Shown here: positions 1 through 8,620 of the stretch, piece by piece
Layout of the letters: each line of letters starts with the position of its first letter
Position numbering within the stretch: position 1 is the first letter of the stretch
Virus record (IMG/VR): IMGVR_UViG_3300007734_000706
Coordinates: 1-47,778 of that record
DNA from: a virus
Reading direction: 5' to 3' (one strand)
Length of the DNA stretch: 47,778 nucleotides
Program-made: the position numbers and the translations under genes
Notes under the pieces: model-generated
Told to the model about the DNA's origin: nothing
What the model saw: the letters and a program-made list of their open reading frames with translations, nothing else
The model's database searches: none

Positions 1-343
1 CTCCTCGTCCATCTTCGCGTCGGGGAGCTTGTATGCCGCTTCCTGCGCCGCCGGATTGGCGAGGAAATCCTTCAGCGTCTTCACCTCGGGGAAGCCGGGA
101 ATGTTGAACGTGCCCGTCCACTTGCCGGGCGCGTCCTTGGGGGACTTGGACCACGTGCCCAGGCTTTCCCCGGCGCCGGGCGTGTAGACCCCCATATCGG
201 CCAGACGCGGCGCCCCGAACTGATACAGGCCGGCATAGCCGAACTGATTGAACGCCGCCGGGTTGCCGCCGCTCTCGCGCATCCGCAGCGCGCCCTGATT
301 GCCACCCAGCGCCGCGATCTGCTCAGCCGGCGGCAAGGTGGAG
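1..343. repeat. left copy of 343-bp terminal overlap
   Basis: This segment aligns without gaps to 47436..47778. I count 17 mismatches (about 95% identity), and the alignment runs to both window edges. Both copies lie in the same frame of the same gene. The differences change only about four residues (Ala/Gly, Ser/Thr and Leu-Pro/Ile-His), so they are mostly synonymous. This looks like the closing overlap of a circular or circularly permuted genome carrying two strain variants. Confidence 0.9.
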
Positions 344-975
344 ATGTAGCCGCGCGCGTTGCCCTCAACCCATCGGCGCCGCAATTCCTGGCCGCGAACC
401 GCCGAGATGATGCCACGCCCGGTCAGGTCGTTGATGATGCCGTCCGCCGCACCTACCGCGCGCGTGCGGGTGTCCTCATCCTGGCCGTCCACAAACACGC
501 GCGAGAGGTTGTCCAGCGTGTTGAACTGATCCGCCGCGTATGCGTCGTCATTCCGCTTGCGCGAAGCCTCGGAGAACCGCGCTACGCCACGGGCGATATG
601 CACCTGCTGGCGAGCCGCCCACAATTCACGGGCGCGTGGATCGGTGATGAGCGTGCCGGACTGTTCCAGCAGTTTCGGCGCTTCAGTCCGGTAGCTATCC
701 GCCCAAGTGTTGTAGTCGGGATTTTCCCGCAGTTTGGTTTCGTATTCCGTCTGCTTCGTCAGGAAATCCGCATCGGCGCGCGCGAAGTCGAGGACTTGCT
801 GTTCCCGGCGGTCCTGCTGGACGGCCGTTGCGATCTTATCCCCGGCGGAGATCAGCGCATCGCCCGCCGCCTTGGCGCCGTTCTCCGGCACCGGAACCCG
901 CAGCGTCGGCATGGGCCGGCCGGAATCGTATCCGCGCGGCTCGCCGATAACTTGGAAGTCGGGGAGTTTCGGCAT
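1..975 (-). CDS. internal virion protein with transglycosylase-like domain, N-terminal part
   Basis: The gene starts at ATG 975, which overlaps the stop of the preceding gene (TGATG), and runs off the window, leaving 325 codons. Residues 1-200 are charged and helical. From about residue 225 the motif RESGGNPAAFNQFG appears; Glu followed by Ser-Gly resembles the catalytic start of lysozyme-like lytic transglycosylases (SLT), and a YQFG motif follows. In podoviruses such a domain in an internal (ejection) protein opens the peptidoglycan during DNA entry. The last 114 codons are the terminal overlap, so the gene continues in 45678..47778; joined at the overlap the product would be about 910 residues. 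The general role is fairly secure; the enzymatic assignment rests on the motif alone. Confidence 0.8.
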   Translation of the reverse strand, partial: MPKLPDFQVIGEPRGYDSGRPMPTLRVPVPENGAKAAGDALISAGDKIATAVQQDRREQQVLDFARADADFLTKQTEYETKLRENPDYNTWADSYRTEAPKLLEQSGTLITDPRARELWAARQQVHIARGVARFSEASRKRNDDAYAADQFNTLDNLSRVFVDGQDEDTRTRAVGAADGIINDLTGRGIISAVRGQELRRRWVEGNARGYISTLPPAEQIAALGGNQGALRMRESGGNPAAFNQFGYAGLYQFGAPRLADMGVYTPGAGESLGTWSKSPKDAPGKWTGTFNIPGFPEVKTLKDFLANPAAQEAAYKLPDAKMDEE

Positions 976-1490
976 CAGCCGTATGCTTTATCGGCGGTAG
1001 GCGTGCCGTAGAGCTTGTTATACTGGCTGCCGAACGAGCCAATCCCGCTCAACAGCGACCCAGCCGCGCCCCACGCCGCGCTAGACCGCGCTTGCGCCGC
1101 CGTCACATTCCCCTGCCAGATCGCGCCCGCTGCCGCGTCCTGATACCCGCGCTGGGCATTCTCGCCCTTATAGAACTCGGTCAGAGCCTTATACTCCCCC
1201 TGCCCTTCGATGCCGGCGCCCAGGTTCACAACAGTCGGATCGGTCGTGTCACCGCCGCCCGCCGCCGCGCGCGCTTGAAGCGTGGACAGCGCCATTTCTT
1301 TCTGGCGCCGCACGTCCAGCATGCGCCGCTGACCAGCCGCGAACTCTTCCTTGCCCTTTGCTTCGGCAATTTGCGCCTGATACTGCGCCTGAGCATGCGC
1401 GGCATCGGCGGCGGCGTTGCCCTGGACAATGCCGCCCACAACTTTGACGACGGTTCCGATAACAGTCGCCGCAAGCGCAAGCTCAGCCAT
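975..1490 (-). CDS. internal virion protein, T7 gp14-like
   Basis: 171 residues. I chose ATG 1490 because it overlaps the stop of the upstream gene (TGATG); an in-frame start at 1505 would add five residues. An N-terminal hydrophobic stretch (ALAATVIGTVVKVVGGIVQG) is followed by an Ala/Gln-rich helical region and a Gly/Ser-rich C-terminus. Size, composition and place between the tail tubular genes and the transglycosylase-type core protein match the small internal core protein of T7-like phages (gp14, 196 residues), which is ejected into the host outer membrane. The assignment is by position and composition, not by a diagnostic motif. Confidence 0.65.
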   Translation of the reverse strand: MAELALAATVIGTVVKVVGGIVQGNAAADAAHAQAQYQAQIAEAKGKEEFAAGQRRMLDVRRQKEMALSTLQARAAAGGGDTTDPTVVNLGAGIEGQGEYKALTEFYKGENAQRGYQDAAAGAIWQGNVTAAQARSSAAWGAAGSLLSGIGSFGSQYNKLYGTPTADKAYG

Positions 1491-1858
1491 CAGCCAGCAC
1501 TCCACACATACATCGGGCCATCCTCTTGCGGCTTAAACCCCAACCGGCACAGGAACCGCTCAGCCGATTCCACGCCGGGCGAGGGATACGCAACAAGGAT
1601 CGGGATGCCCCACGACTGGGCATCGGCGAGAAGCCGCCGCGCCGCCTTGTAGAGCGTCACCGGATACTGCTTTCGCAAATCCCCATCCTTCACGTCGAAA
1701 AAAGCCTGGAACACGCCATCGCCGCAGCAGGCAATCCCACCCACCGCCACAACCTCGTCGCCATCCACGCCGGCATAGCCGCGCACCCGAACCGGCGGCG
1801 GCTTGTCGAAGAACGCGGCGAAATCCTCCGGCCGCACCGGGCGCACCGTTACCGCCAC
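1490..1858 (-). CDS. GNAT-like domain protein, possible gp13-type internal virion protein
   Basis: 122 residues, starting at GTG 1858 one base after the stop of the tail tubular B gene. The opening MAVTVRPVRPEDFAAF, a central glycine-rich strand (VVAVGGIACCGDG) and the ending FLCRLGFKPQ follow the layout of a compact GNAT acetyltransferase fold. Several podoviruses carry such a protein here, where T7 has gp13. Whether it acetylates anything is unknown; it may only use the fold as a virion assembly part. It sits in a run of coupled virion genes. Confidence 0.6.
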   Translation of the reverse strand: MAVTVRPVRPEDFAAFFDKPPPVRVRGYAGVDGDEVVAVGGIACCGDGVFQAFFDVKDGDLRKQYPVTLYKAARRLLADAQSWGIPILVAYPSPGVESAERFLCRLGFKPQEDGPMYVWSAG

Positions 1859-1859
1859 G

Positions 1860-4610
1860 TCAGCCCTTGTCGTGCGTCGCCAGTGACACCACCGCGCCCA
1901 GCACGACGCAGGGCCGCGGCGCGTTTGCCACCAGGCACATCCGGGAATCCGTGTCCCATGTGCCGTTGAACTCGATCATGGCCTTGTCATAGTGCGGCCA
2001 GAACTCGGTTGATGCGGTCTCGGCCCCGTCTTCCATCAGCGGCAGATCGTCCAGATTGTCGAAGTCAGGGCCATATTGCAGCCCGGCCTTGTGCGTCTCG
2101 TGCAGCACCACGCCGATATGATCGACGCGCTTCTTCTGGTTCAGCGCCGTGCCCATCGCCGCGCCATAGGCGAGTTTGGTGGACTTGTATTGGGCCTGAT
2201 ACCCAAGCCCCACCACGGCATTCGTCACCGCCTCGGAAAGCGTGATCTGGCCGCCCGACACCGTATAGCTGCCCAGGTCCGCCGAGTTGCCCCACGCCAC
2301 CACGGTTTCGCCTTCCAGATGCGACAGGCCGGTAATCGTCGCGGTGGACACGCCCGTATAGGTGATGAAGCTGTCCGCCATCTTGTTGAGGGCGACGTTG
2401 CCGGTCTCGTCCTCGCGGGCGAACTTCTCGATATATCGCTTGGTCGCGCCGTTAATCGTGCGCTTGACCGTGTAATACACCTCGTCCTCCGCCTCGCCTG
2501 GCAGCACGGCCGCGCTTTCGATCACGCCGTCCGTCTCGATGCGGAACCAGCAGATCACTTCTTCATGCGGCTCATAGACCAGCACGGCAACGGTGCCGTC
2601 CTCGCGGATGCAATGGATGCGCGTATCCGGCTGGCGCTGCACCACCACCTGCACAATGGGATTGCCCATGTTCAGGTTTGGATTGAGCAACGTCAAATCG
2701 CGGGCGCGGAAGTCGTTGTCTTCCAGCTGGTAAGCCAACTGCATCAACCGCTGCTTGCCCCGGTCCACAAAGACGCCGTGCTGATCCACCTTCGTCGCGG
2801 CGATGCGCGCGGAGCCATAGGTGGACACGTCCTTGAGCGTGAAATTCGTGGGTGTCAGCGGTTCATCAAACGACGAGGACCGCACCCCTACCTCGGAACT
2901 CTCAGACCCGATCATCAGGCGCGACAGCGGCAAGAGCCAGTTGATGATCGCCACCGGGCCGAACCCGATGGAACGCTGGATCGGCCCCGCATCGCCCTCG
3001 ACCTCGGGATCAAACGAGGCATAGGCATCGGAGACGGAACCCCATATCCGGTCCCGGCCACCCCAGAACAAGCGGCCCTCGTGGAACGTCACCGATGACG
3101 GCCAGCCCAGCGTGTCAGACCATTCGCCCTCATACCAATCCGAACTCGGCAGATTGGACGAGAAGAAGGACATGACCTCCATCGTCGCCGTGGTGGAGTT
3201 TGTCACCGACAGGATGCGGCACACGCCGGCCCGGCCACCCGAACTGGCGCTGCGGGCCGTGGATTCGCTCGACGTTCTGCCCCGCCGTGTCGTCGTCGCG
3301 GCAGCCGAACCGCCCGCGCCAAAGGTCAGCGTGACCGTCGCCGTGCCGCTGGAATATGCACCCTGCTTGAAGCCGATCCGCATCCACGTAACAGCGTTGT
3401 CGGAGCTGTTGGCATAGGTCGTGGTCGTGTTGCTCGTGAAGGTCTTGGTGGAGACATCGACGTATCCGGTGTCCTCGCTATCGTAGGACTCCTGAAGCGT
3501 CACCGTGCCGGACCATGTGCCGCCGACCGCAATGGAGATTGTCCGCGCCGCACCGACGCCAGTGACACGGATTGGTGGGGAGAAGGTGTTATCGGTGGAG
3601 ATGTCGAACGGGTGATTATAGCCCGGCGTGAAGATCCGGAACAACGCGCCGACATGGGACGATTTGAAGAACGGCCGCGATGCCGTCAGCGTGCCATTCC
3701 CGGTCCCGACCGACGTGGAGAGCTTCACGCGCCGGTCCGATGGATACCCCTGGAACGGCCCATCGTCCGGCTCATACCAGACCAGGGACCATGACCGTGT
3801 GGCGCGCCGCTCGATTTTGCGTTGCTGGTAGGACTTCTCGGCCAGGAAGATCACATCACCCGACTGCGACCAGCGCAGCAGCCGCAATTCCGTGGCATCC
3901 CAATTCGCCTCAAGCGCCAGTTCACCCGCCGCCTCGATGGCGATGGACGTGACCTTGACCTGCCGCGGCAACAGGCACTCGAACTGGAAATACACCGTCG
4001 CCGCATTGGGCGTGAAGGCCAGGGAATGCACCCCCCGGCCCAGATCGGTGGAGGCGATAAGGTCCGTCCCGCCGGACGTGGTGCCGACGCGGAAGCGCAC
4101 AATGCCCCGCTCCACCACAACCCGCACGGCATGCTCGACAGCCTGATCGCCGCCGGCCACGGACGCGGAGCCCGTCACCGTCACAGAGCTATCAATAGGC
4201 GCCGCCGCCATCGTCAGAACGCCGGTAAAGGTCGCCGTCCCGCCGGCATCGCCGCCCGTGGTCCAGCCGGCGGAGGAGGAGAACGTGCCGTTGCTGATCG
4301 CGGTCGCCACGGATGCGCGCGTGATCGGCGCCCCGCTGATGAGCGGCCGCAGGTAGCCCGGCGTGCATTCCAGCAGCGCCGTGTCCGTCGCGGAAAAGAC
4401 GAACGGGATCACGACGGAAAAGGCGTCATCTTTGGTCGTCGCGGTGTATCCCAGACCAGGCCGAAGCCGCATCGCGCCAAGCGTGCGCGGTAGCCAGTTC
4501 ACCTGCGTTTCAGCCGAGAGCCGCATCCGATCCAGATCGATGCGGGCAAGGCTCTCCGCCCCCACCTCACCGCGATTGAACGCTTGAAGGGGGGCGTGCA
4601 TCGGCGGCAT
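1860..4610 (-). CDS. tail tubular protein B (tail nozzle)
   Basis: 916 residues, somewhat longer than T7 gp12 (794). The N-terminus (QAFNRGEVGAESLARID, then ETQVNWLPRTLGAMRLRPGL) is the signature of podovirus tail nozzle proteins. The rest is beta-rich with many Ser/Thr/Gly stretches and a segment with GRLFWGGRDRIWGS, typical of the propeller-like body. Six copies would form the distal tail tube below tail tubular protein A. ATG 4610 lies three bases after the stop of the A gene; an internal Met four codons in (MHAPLQAF) is an alternative start. Confidence 0.92.
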   Translation of the reverse strand: MPPMHAPLQAFNRGEVGAESLARIDLDRMRLSAETQVNWLPRTLGAMRLRPGLGYTATTKDDAFSVVIPFVFSATDTALLECTPGYLRPLISGAPITRASVATAISNGTFSSSAGWTTGGDAGGTATFTGVLTMAAAPIDSSVTVTGSASVAGGDQAVEHAVRVVVERGIVRFRVGTTSGGTDLIASTDLGRGVHSLAFTPNAATVYFQFECLLPRQVKVTSIAIEAAGELALEANWDATELRLLRWSQSGDVIFLAEKSYQQRKIERRATRSWSLVWYEPDDGPFQGYPSDRRVKLSTSVGTGNGTLTASRPFFKSSHVGALFRIFTPGYNHPFDISTDNTFSPPIRVTGVGAARTISIAVGGTWSGTVTLQESYDSEDTGYVDVSTKTFTSNTTTTYANSSDNAVTWMRIGFKQGAYSSGTATVTLTFGAGGSAAATTTRRGRTSSESTARSASSGGRAGVCRILSVTNSTTATMEVMSFFSSNLPSSDWYEGEWSDTLGWPSSVTFHEGRLFWGGRDRIWGSVSDAYASFDPEVEGDAGPIQRSIGFGPVAIINWLLPLSRLMIGSESSEVGVRSSSFDEPLTPTNFTLKDVSTYGSARIAATKVDQHGVFVDRGKQRLMQLAYQLEDNDFRARDLTLLNPNLNMGNPIVQVVVQRQPDTRIHCIREDGTVAVLVYEPHEEVICWFRIETDGVIESAAVLPGEAEDEVYYTVKRTINGATKRYIEKFAREDETGNVALNKMADSFITYTGVSTATITGLSHLEGETVVAWGNSADLGSYTVSGGQITLSEAVTNAVVGLGYQAQYKSTKLAYGAAMGTALNQKKRVDHIGVVLHETHKAGLQYGPDFDNLDDLPLMEDGAETASTEFWPHYDKAMIEFNGTWDTDSRMCLVANAPRPCVVLGAVVSLATHDKG

Positions 4611-4613
4611 GCG

Positions 4614-5240
4614 TCAGCCTCGGTCGTAGCGTCGGCCAGGGAAACTGGCGGTGCGCGAGCGGACCCACGAACCCGCCGGCAGCATCGTCGTGGCCTCGTT
4701 CATCGCGTCCTTGTTCTTCGCTTCCAGCAGCGCCCGGCGCATGTCGCGCTTCAGCGCCTCGGGCTTGCTCTCGCTCGACGTGACGCGCGGGCAAATCTCG
4801 GTCGCCAGATAAAGCTCGACGAACTTCTGGTAACTGGCCGGCCACTTGGACAGATCGCCGCCGTAGCTGGCGCCGTTGGAGACATAGCGGATGTAGATGT
4901 CATCCGCGTCCGACCACCAGTAGCCAGCCTCATCGGTGTATGCCAGCAGCGGCGCGCGGAAATACTCGTCCTGGCAAACGGCCATGGTCCGCACCCAATC
5001 GCTGGGCTTCGCGAACGCATTGGCATAGCCGAAGCCTGGATCGATCGTGGCCGACGCCGCCGGCTGGATGGACCGGCCCGCGAAATTCCACTGGCCCTGC
5101 TCAAGGCAGAACCCCAGCGCCGCGTCATAAACCTCGTCCAGCACCCGGCGCGGCTCACGGTTCTCGGTCAGAGACGCAAGGGAACGCTCCCCGATCAGCC
5201 GCAGCGCCGCGTTGTAGAGGCCGAGCTTGGTTGCGGCCAT
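4614..5240 (-). CDS. tail tubular protein A
   Basis: 208 residues against 196 for T7 gp11. The opening MAATKLGLYNAALRLIGER, then LASLTENREPRRVLDEVYD and a WNFAGR motif, is characteristic of the family. A ring of this protein joins the portal to the nozzle. It lies directly upstream of the nozzle gene, one base after the stop of the preceding small gene. Confidence 0.93.
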   Translation of the reverse strand: MAATKLGLYNAALRLIGERSLASLTENREPRRVLDEVYDAALGFCLEQGQWNFAGRSIQPAASATIDPGFGYANAFAKPSDWVRTMAVCQDEYFRAPLLAYTDEAGYWWSDADDIYIRYVSNGASYGGDLSKWPASYQKFVELYLATEICPRVTSSESKPEALKRDMRRALLEAKNKDAMNEATTMLPAGSWVRSRTASFPGRRYDRG

Positions 5241-5241
5241 C

Positions 5242-5688
5242 TCAGGCAGCCAGCGCCTTGATGTGGTCCGCCATCCACGTGGCGGCCTCGTCCTTCGTCT
5301 CGAAGCCCTCGCGCAGGACTTCCTTGCCGCCAGCCTTTCCCAGCCGCATCACGGCGTGCTTCGCGTGCGGGCCGCGCCACATGACGGAGAACGACGGATC
5401 GGGATCGGCCGGGACCGCCTCGGACGCCACATCGCCCAGGTCCACCTTTCGCAGCACCGCGACCTTGGCCCACAGCCGGCCGCAGTTCACCACGAGCAAT
5501 TCCGCGAAGTAAGAGCCGTCCTCGGCCCGCACCTCAATACGCGCCCAGGGCCGTAGCGACTGCGCCACATGCGCCCAGTATTCCGGCTTCAAGATGTCCT
5601 CAAACGGCGTCCCCGCTTCGGGCACAATGTCATGCACCAGGCGCACCAGTTCGGCGCTTTTGAAGCGGCTCGCGTGTAGTTTGCTCAT
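5242..5688 (-). CDS. conserved-looking podovirus protein between capsid and tail genes
   Basis: 148 residues with no motif I can assign. The N-terminal third contains a run with EDILKPEYWAHVAQSLRPW; the C-terminal third is charged, with a segment resembling a short alpha/beta domain (FETKDEAATWMADHIKAL). It lies between capsid-associated genes and tail tubular A. ATG 5688 has an AGGA element about 12 bases upstream. It is probably virion-associated by position. Confidence 0.7.
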   Translation of the reverse strand: MSKLHASRFKSAELVRLVHDIVPEAGTPFEDILKPEYWAHVAQSLRPWARIEVRAEDGSYFAELLVVNCGRLWAKVAVLRKVDLGDVASEAVPADPDPSFSVMWRGPHAKHAVMRLGKAGGKEVLREGFETKDEAATWMADHIKALAA

Positions 5689-5710
5689 TCGGTAATTTTT
5701 CCTAGGTTCC

Positions 5711-5741
5711 CAGTTCAGGCAGTTCTCAACCAGTTCTCAAC
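5711..5741. repeat. tandem 11-bp repeat in a 112-bp gap
   Basis: CAGTTCTCAAC occurs twice head to tail (5720-5730, 5731-5741), with a degenerate third unit just before (CAGTTCAGGC). The surrounding gap 5689..5800 also holds a 7-bp inverted repeat (GGGGCCG/CGGCCCC near 5772-5795) without a T-run. It lies on the late transcript between a virion gene and the gene above. No function is evident. Confidence 0.5.
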
Positions 5742-5800
5742 TCGGGATTTTAGGACTGGGTGGACTGGACGGGGCCGAGGTTTCCCCCGGCCCCGGTTGG

Positions 5801-6043
5801 TCAGGCCAGAACCGCCGCCGCGATGGTGGTGGCACTGGATACGCGATGGATCGTCACACCGTTGCCGGTGTCGATGACGATCATCACGTCATGCGCCTTC
5901 ATCCCAAGCGCCGCGCCGTTGGTGAAGTAACCAGCGGCATCGACGTCGGTATGGATGTCCGCGCTCTTGTAAATCCAGAGCGTCGGCGCACCGCCCATGC
6001 CAGGAACGAGAGCCTGCGGCGGGTTAGTCGTTGCGTATGCCAT
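5801..6043 (-). CDS. small capsid-associated protein
   Basis: 80 residues, starting MAYATTNPPQALVPGMGG, then LWIYKS and GYFTNGAALGMKAHDVM. Short proteins with this layout (PP near the start, a W-Y-K-S strand, then GY.T..A..LGM) commonly follow the capsid gene in podoviruses and are thought to be minor virion proteins. ATG 6043 is preceded by GGGAG eight bases upstream. I know of no defined function. Confidence 0.7.
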   Translation of the reverse strand: MAYATTNPPQALVPGMGGAPTLWIYKSADIHTDVDAAGYFTNGAALGMKAHDVMIVIDTGNGVTIHRVSSATTIAAAVLA

Positions 6044-6058
6044 GCTCAGGTCTCCCTA

Positions 6059-6898
6059 TCAGGCCGCGACATAGGCGGAACCGTCGTGGTTCATGACCAC
6101 CACGCCGGAGTTTTGCAGCAGCTTCGCGCCCATGTAGCCAGTCGTGCGCGCGTAGCTGTAGTCCTGCTCCTCGTCGTAGCCGACGACGGATTGCAGATCG
6201 CTCATGTTGATCGCATGGCCGATGGCGTTGCGATGGAACATGAAGCATTTTTCGGCAGAGGTGCCGACGCCGGAGACGTTCGGATGCACAATCCAGTTGC
6301 AGCCAGCCCAGCGGCGGAAGCGACGAGCCGGGCCGGAGAACGGCTTGACATCGACGAAATCGGCGCTGGTGAAGGCGGACACCTGCATCATGTAGGCTTC
6401 GAACGCGGGGGACACGACCGCGAACATATTGTCCTCTTCCTCGGTCGGAACTTCCGCATTGCCGAGGATCGCGCGGGACTTCATCACGAGCGCCAGCGAG
6501 GCGGTAGCCGCCGTCCCGGTATCGTTCGTGCCATCGGCCAGCGCGGTGAGGATGTCGGTGTCGATCTCGCGATTCAGCACGCCCATGCTGGTCTGCTGCA
6601 TGATGCGGCGCTGGTCGCCCTGCGACCCAAACACGTTGAAGCCAGTCTTCCGCACGAGGTCGTGTTTCTCGGAGAGTGTGCATGTGTTCTGGGTCAGGTT
6701 GTCAGCGCGGGCAGGGATCAGGCCGTTGACGCCACGGGTAACGGCGGTTGCGCCGTTGGAATCCGCGACGAGGAACACGGCGGACGTGCCCTTGATAACA
6801 GCTTCGGTCGTAACTGCGGCTCGCAGCAACGACTGACGCATTTCAAAGCCCGCGATGAACTCATCGCGATATGCGGTTTGGAAGGCCGTTTCGGCCAT
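6059..6898 (-). CDS. major capsid protein
   Basis: 279 residues from ATG 6898, preceded by AAAGG at good spacing. An in-frame GTG at 6907 overlaps that ribosome site and is less likely. The order portal, scaffold, this gene, tail tubular A and its size fit the coat protein. The early segment FQTAYRDEFIAGFEMRQSLLR, then SEKHDLVRKTGFNVFGSQGD and a C-terminal ARTTGYMGAKLLQNSG, resembles the coat family of many environmental podoviruses (HK97-like fold). Confidence 0.9.
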   Translation of the reverse strand: MAETAFQTAYRDEFIAGFEMRQSLLRAAVTTEAVIKGTSAVFLVADSNGATAVTRGVNGLIPARADNLTQNTCTLSEKHDLVRKTGFNVFGSQGDQRRIMQQTSMGVLNREIDTDILTALADGTNDTGTAATASLALVMKSRAILGNAEVPTEEEDNMFAVVSPAFEAYMMQVSAFTSADFVDVKPFSGPARRFRRWAGCNWIVHPNVSGVGTSAEKCFMFHRNAIGHAINMSDLQSVVGYDEEQDYSYARTTGYMGAKLLQNSGVVVMNHDGSAYVAA

Positions 6899-7098
6899 GG
6901 TGAGCACCTTTCATGATGATGAACGGCGCCTTGGTCGCGGGGTGGCCGGTTAGTGCCGCGTCAGGGATTGCCGCTTGCGCGGGGCCTTGCGGTCACGGTC
7001 CGGGACGTTGATCAGGCGTAGGGGTTGCGGTTGTGTGCGCCGTTCCCGAGGCCGCTTGCGCGGGGTTGTCAGGATTGGCGCGGGGGAAGCCAGGCGGC
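6899..7098. other. 200-bp gap upstream of the capsid gene with a 15-bp direct repeat
   Basis: Between the scaffold and capsid genes I see no credible ORF. The 15-mer GCCGCTTGCGCGGGG occurs at 6970-6984 and 7051-7065. No terminator with a T-run and no convincing promoter is seen. It may be a leader or processing region giving separate expression of the capsid gene, which is the only late gene here with such a long untranslated upstream region. Confidence 0.45.
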
Positions 7099-8100
7099 TC
7101 AGCGTTGCTGGCCCGCCTTCTGCTGGGCGGCGAGAAGTTCCCGGTATCGGGCCTGCATCTTCTCGTCCTTCCAGTATGTCTGCGGATCGTTCGTCATGGT
7201 CCGCTTGATCTGCTCAATCTCGCTGCCGATCGCCGCGGCGGGATTGGACGTGCCCGCCGGCACCAGGCCAGCGCCCGGCATTGCATCGCGGGACAGATCG
7301 GCCAGCCAGCGGAGGACGTTCGCGTTGTTGCCCAACAGCGTGCCGTCCGGGGCACGGGCCAGCATCAGCGATGCCTTCACACCCTCCGGCGCGCCGTCGA
7401 GAAAGTTGGAGATGGCGTTGATGTTCGGCCGGAACTCCGGCCCCCATTCCTGCCGCAACTCCTCCTCGGAGGCCGTCTTGGTCTGCGTGTCGATCTGGAA
7501 CCGCTGCGCCGATTGCGCGTCCTGCTGCTGGTAATACCAGTCCAGCACCTCATTCAGTTGGCCCGGCGTCCAGTTCTTCCCGTGCGCGAAGCCCTTGAAT
7601 GCGTCGAGGAGCGGCTTGTCAGCCTCTCCCGGCACCATACCTTCGCTCAGTTTGATCTCGTAGCCGTCCGGCGCCTCGGGGATGCCGTTCTCCTTGCGGA
7701 AAGCGGCGATCTCCTCCGCCGTGGCTTCGGCGCCGAGCGGCTTCTTGACCTCACCGGAGCGGATCTTCTGCTGCGCCTCAAAGCCCGCCTTGGCATAGGT
7801 CAGCGGCGAGGAATACCGCTTCAGCGTGTTGAGGAACGCCTTATCGTCGCCGGCCATCCGCTCGCGCCAGTCAGCGGGCCAGTCAGCCGGGGTGGCAGCC
7901 GCCTTGCCGTCATCCGTGGCGTCCAGCACGGTGCCAGAGGCGGCGGGGGCTTTAGTCGTCTCCGTAGTGCTCGCGGCCCCTGCGCCCTCTGTGGCGCCCG
8001 TGGCTGCGGTTGTCGTGGCTGCTTCAGACGGGGCCGTGGCCGGGGTAGCCGTCTGCGTTTCCGTCTGGCTTGCGCCAGCGGATGCGGTAGCTTCTGACAT
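7099..8100 (-). CDS. capsid assembly scaffolding protein
   Basis: 333 residues (T7 gp9: 307). Residues 1-65 are a low-complexity Ala/Thr/Glu region, then a WPADWRERMAGDD element, then charged helices to a C-terminus ending KMQARYRELLAAQQKAGQQR. Disordered N-terminus, helical body and basic C-terminal helix, placed between portal and coat genes, are typical of podovirus scaffolds. It is expected to fill procapsids and leave before DNA packaging. ATG 8100 has AGGGA six bases upstream. Confidence 0.88.
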   Translation of the reverse strand: MSEATASAGASQTETQTATPATAPSEAATTTAATGATEGAGAASTTETTKAPAASGTVLDATDDGKAAATPADWPADWRERMAGDDKAFLNTLKRYSSPLTYAKAGFEAQQKIRSGEVKKPLGAEATAEEIAAFRKENGIPEAPDGYEIKLSEGMVPGEADKPLLDAFKGFAHGKNWTPGQLNEVLDWYYQQQDAQSAQRFQIDTQTKTASEEELRQEWGPEFRPNINAISNFLDGAPEGVKASLMLARAPDGTLLGNNANVLRWLADLSRDAMPGAGLVPAGTSNPAAAIGSEIEQIKRTMTNDPQTYWKDEKMQARYRELLAAQQKAGQQR

Positions 8101-8108
8101 GAAATTCC

Positions 8109-8417
8109 CTAGTTGCGGCCCTTGGGCCTGTTCGCCGCTTGTTCGGCGGCCTCGATCACGCCAGCCGGCAATTCCATCAGCTTGGCGATCTGCAAGCCCA
8201 CGAACCGCTTGCCCTCGGCAAACGCGGTTGCGTGGGTGTTATCGGGACGGAAGGACAGGTCACGCAGCCCGGAGGCTTGCAGCACCCAGGCGATGGCCCG
8301 CTTTTGCTGCGCCTCGCTCGCCATCCCGGCGGCAACCGCCTTGATCGCGTAGGCGTCCGCCTTGTCCCATGGCGTGGTTGCCCATGCCTCGACGCGCGGC
8401 CCCGGCTTCTGTGCCAT
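8109..8417 (-). CDS. Bbp19-like small virion-module protein
   Basis: 102 residues. ATG 8417 overlaps the stop of the upstream gene (TGATG); the TTG one codon earlier is less likely. The C-terminal half (AIAWVLQASGLRDLSF, then TAFAEGKRFVGLQIAKLM) resembles a short domain named after Bordetella phage BPP-1 Bbp19, found beside portal genes in many podoviruses. Function unknown. The family link is from memory of the pattern and should be confirmed by a profile search. Confidence 0.6.
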   Translation of the reverse strand: MAQKPGPRVEAWATTPWDKADAYAIKAVAAGMASEAQQKRAIAWVLQASGLRDLSFRPDNTHATAFAEGKRFVGLQIAKLMELPAGVIEAAEQAANRPKGRN

Positions 8418-8620
8418 CAATCAGGAACCTGCCGGCTCGGCGCCTTGACGCGATAGACCGGCTTTTCCGGTTTGCTTGGGCCGGGCGCGGAGACGTGGAA
8501 CCCGATAGGGAACTTCCGCACCACTTCCGGCGGCGGAGACGTGAGAGGGCGGGCCTCTTCGGCATATCCCATTGACAAATATTCGTCGGAATAATTGTCA
8601 GGATCAAAGCGCCAACTCAT
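8417..8620 (-). CDS. small protein of unknown function
   Basis: 67 residues, opening MSWRFDPDNYSDEY, Pro-rich in the middle and basic towards the end. ATG 8620 overlaps the portal stop by 4 nt (ATGA), and its own stop overlaps the next start, so it is translated within the late operon. Confidence 0.6.
   Translation of the reverse strand: MSWRFDPDNYSDEYLSMGYAEEARPLTSPPPEVVRKFPIGFHVSAPGPSKPEKPVYRVKAPSRQVPD

Noticed and set aside
1-343. Direct terminal repeat of the T7 type
   Set aside because: The two copies differ at 17 sites, whereas replicated terminal repeats should be identical, and they lie within one coding gene.
5846-6916. Plus-strand open frame of 356 codons opposite the capsid gene
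   Set aside because: Antisense shadow; composition dominated by His, Arg and Gly, and the minus strand carries the recognisable capsid protein.
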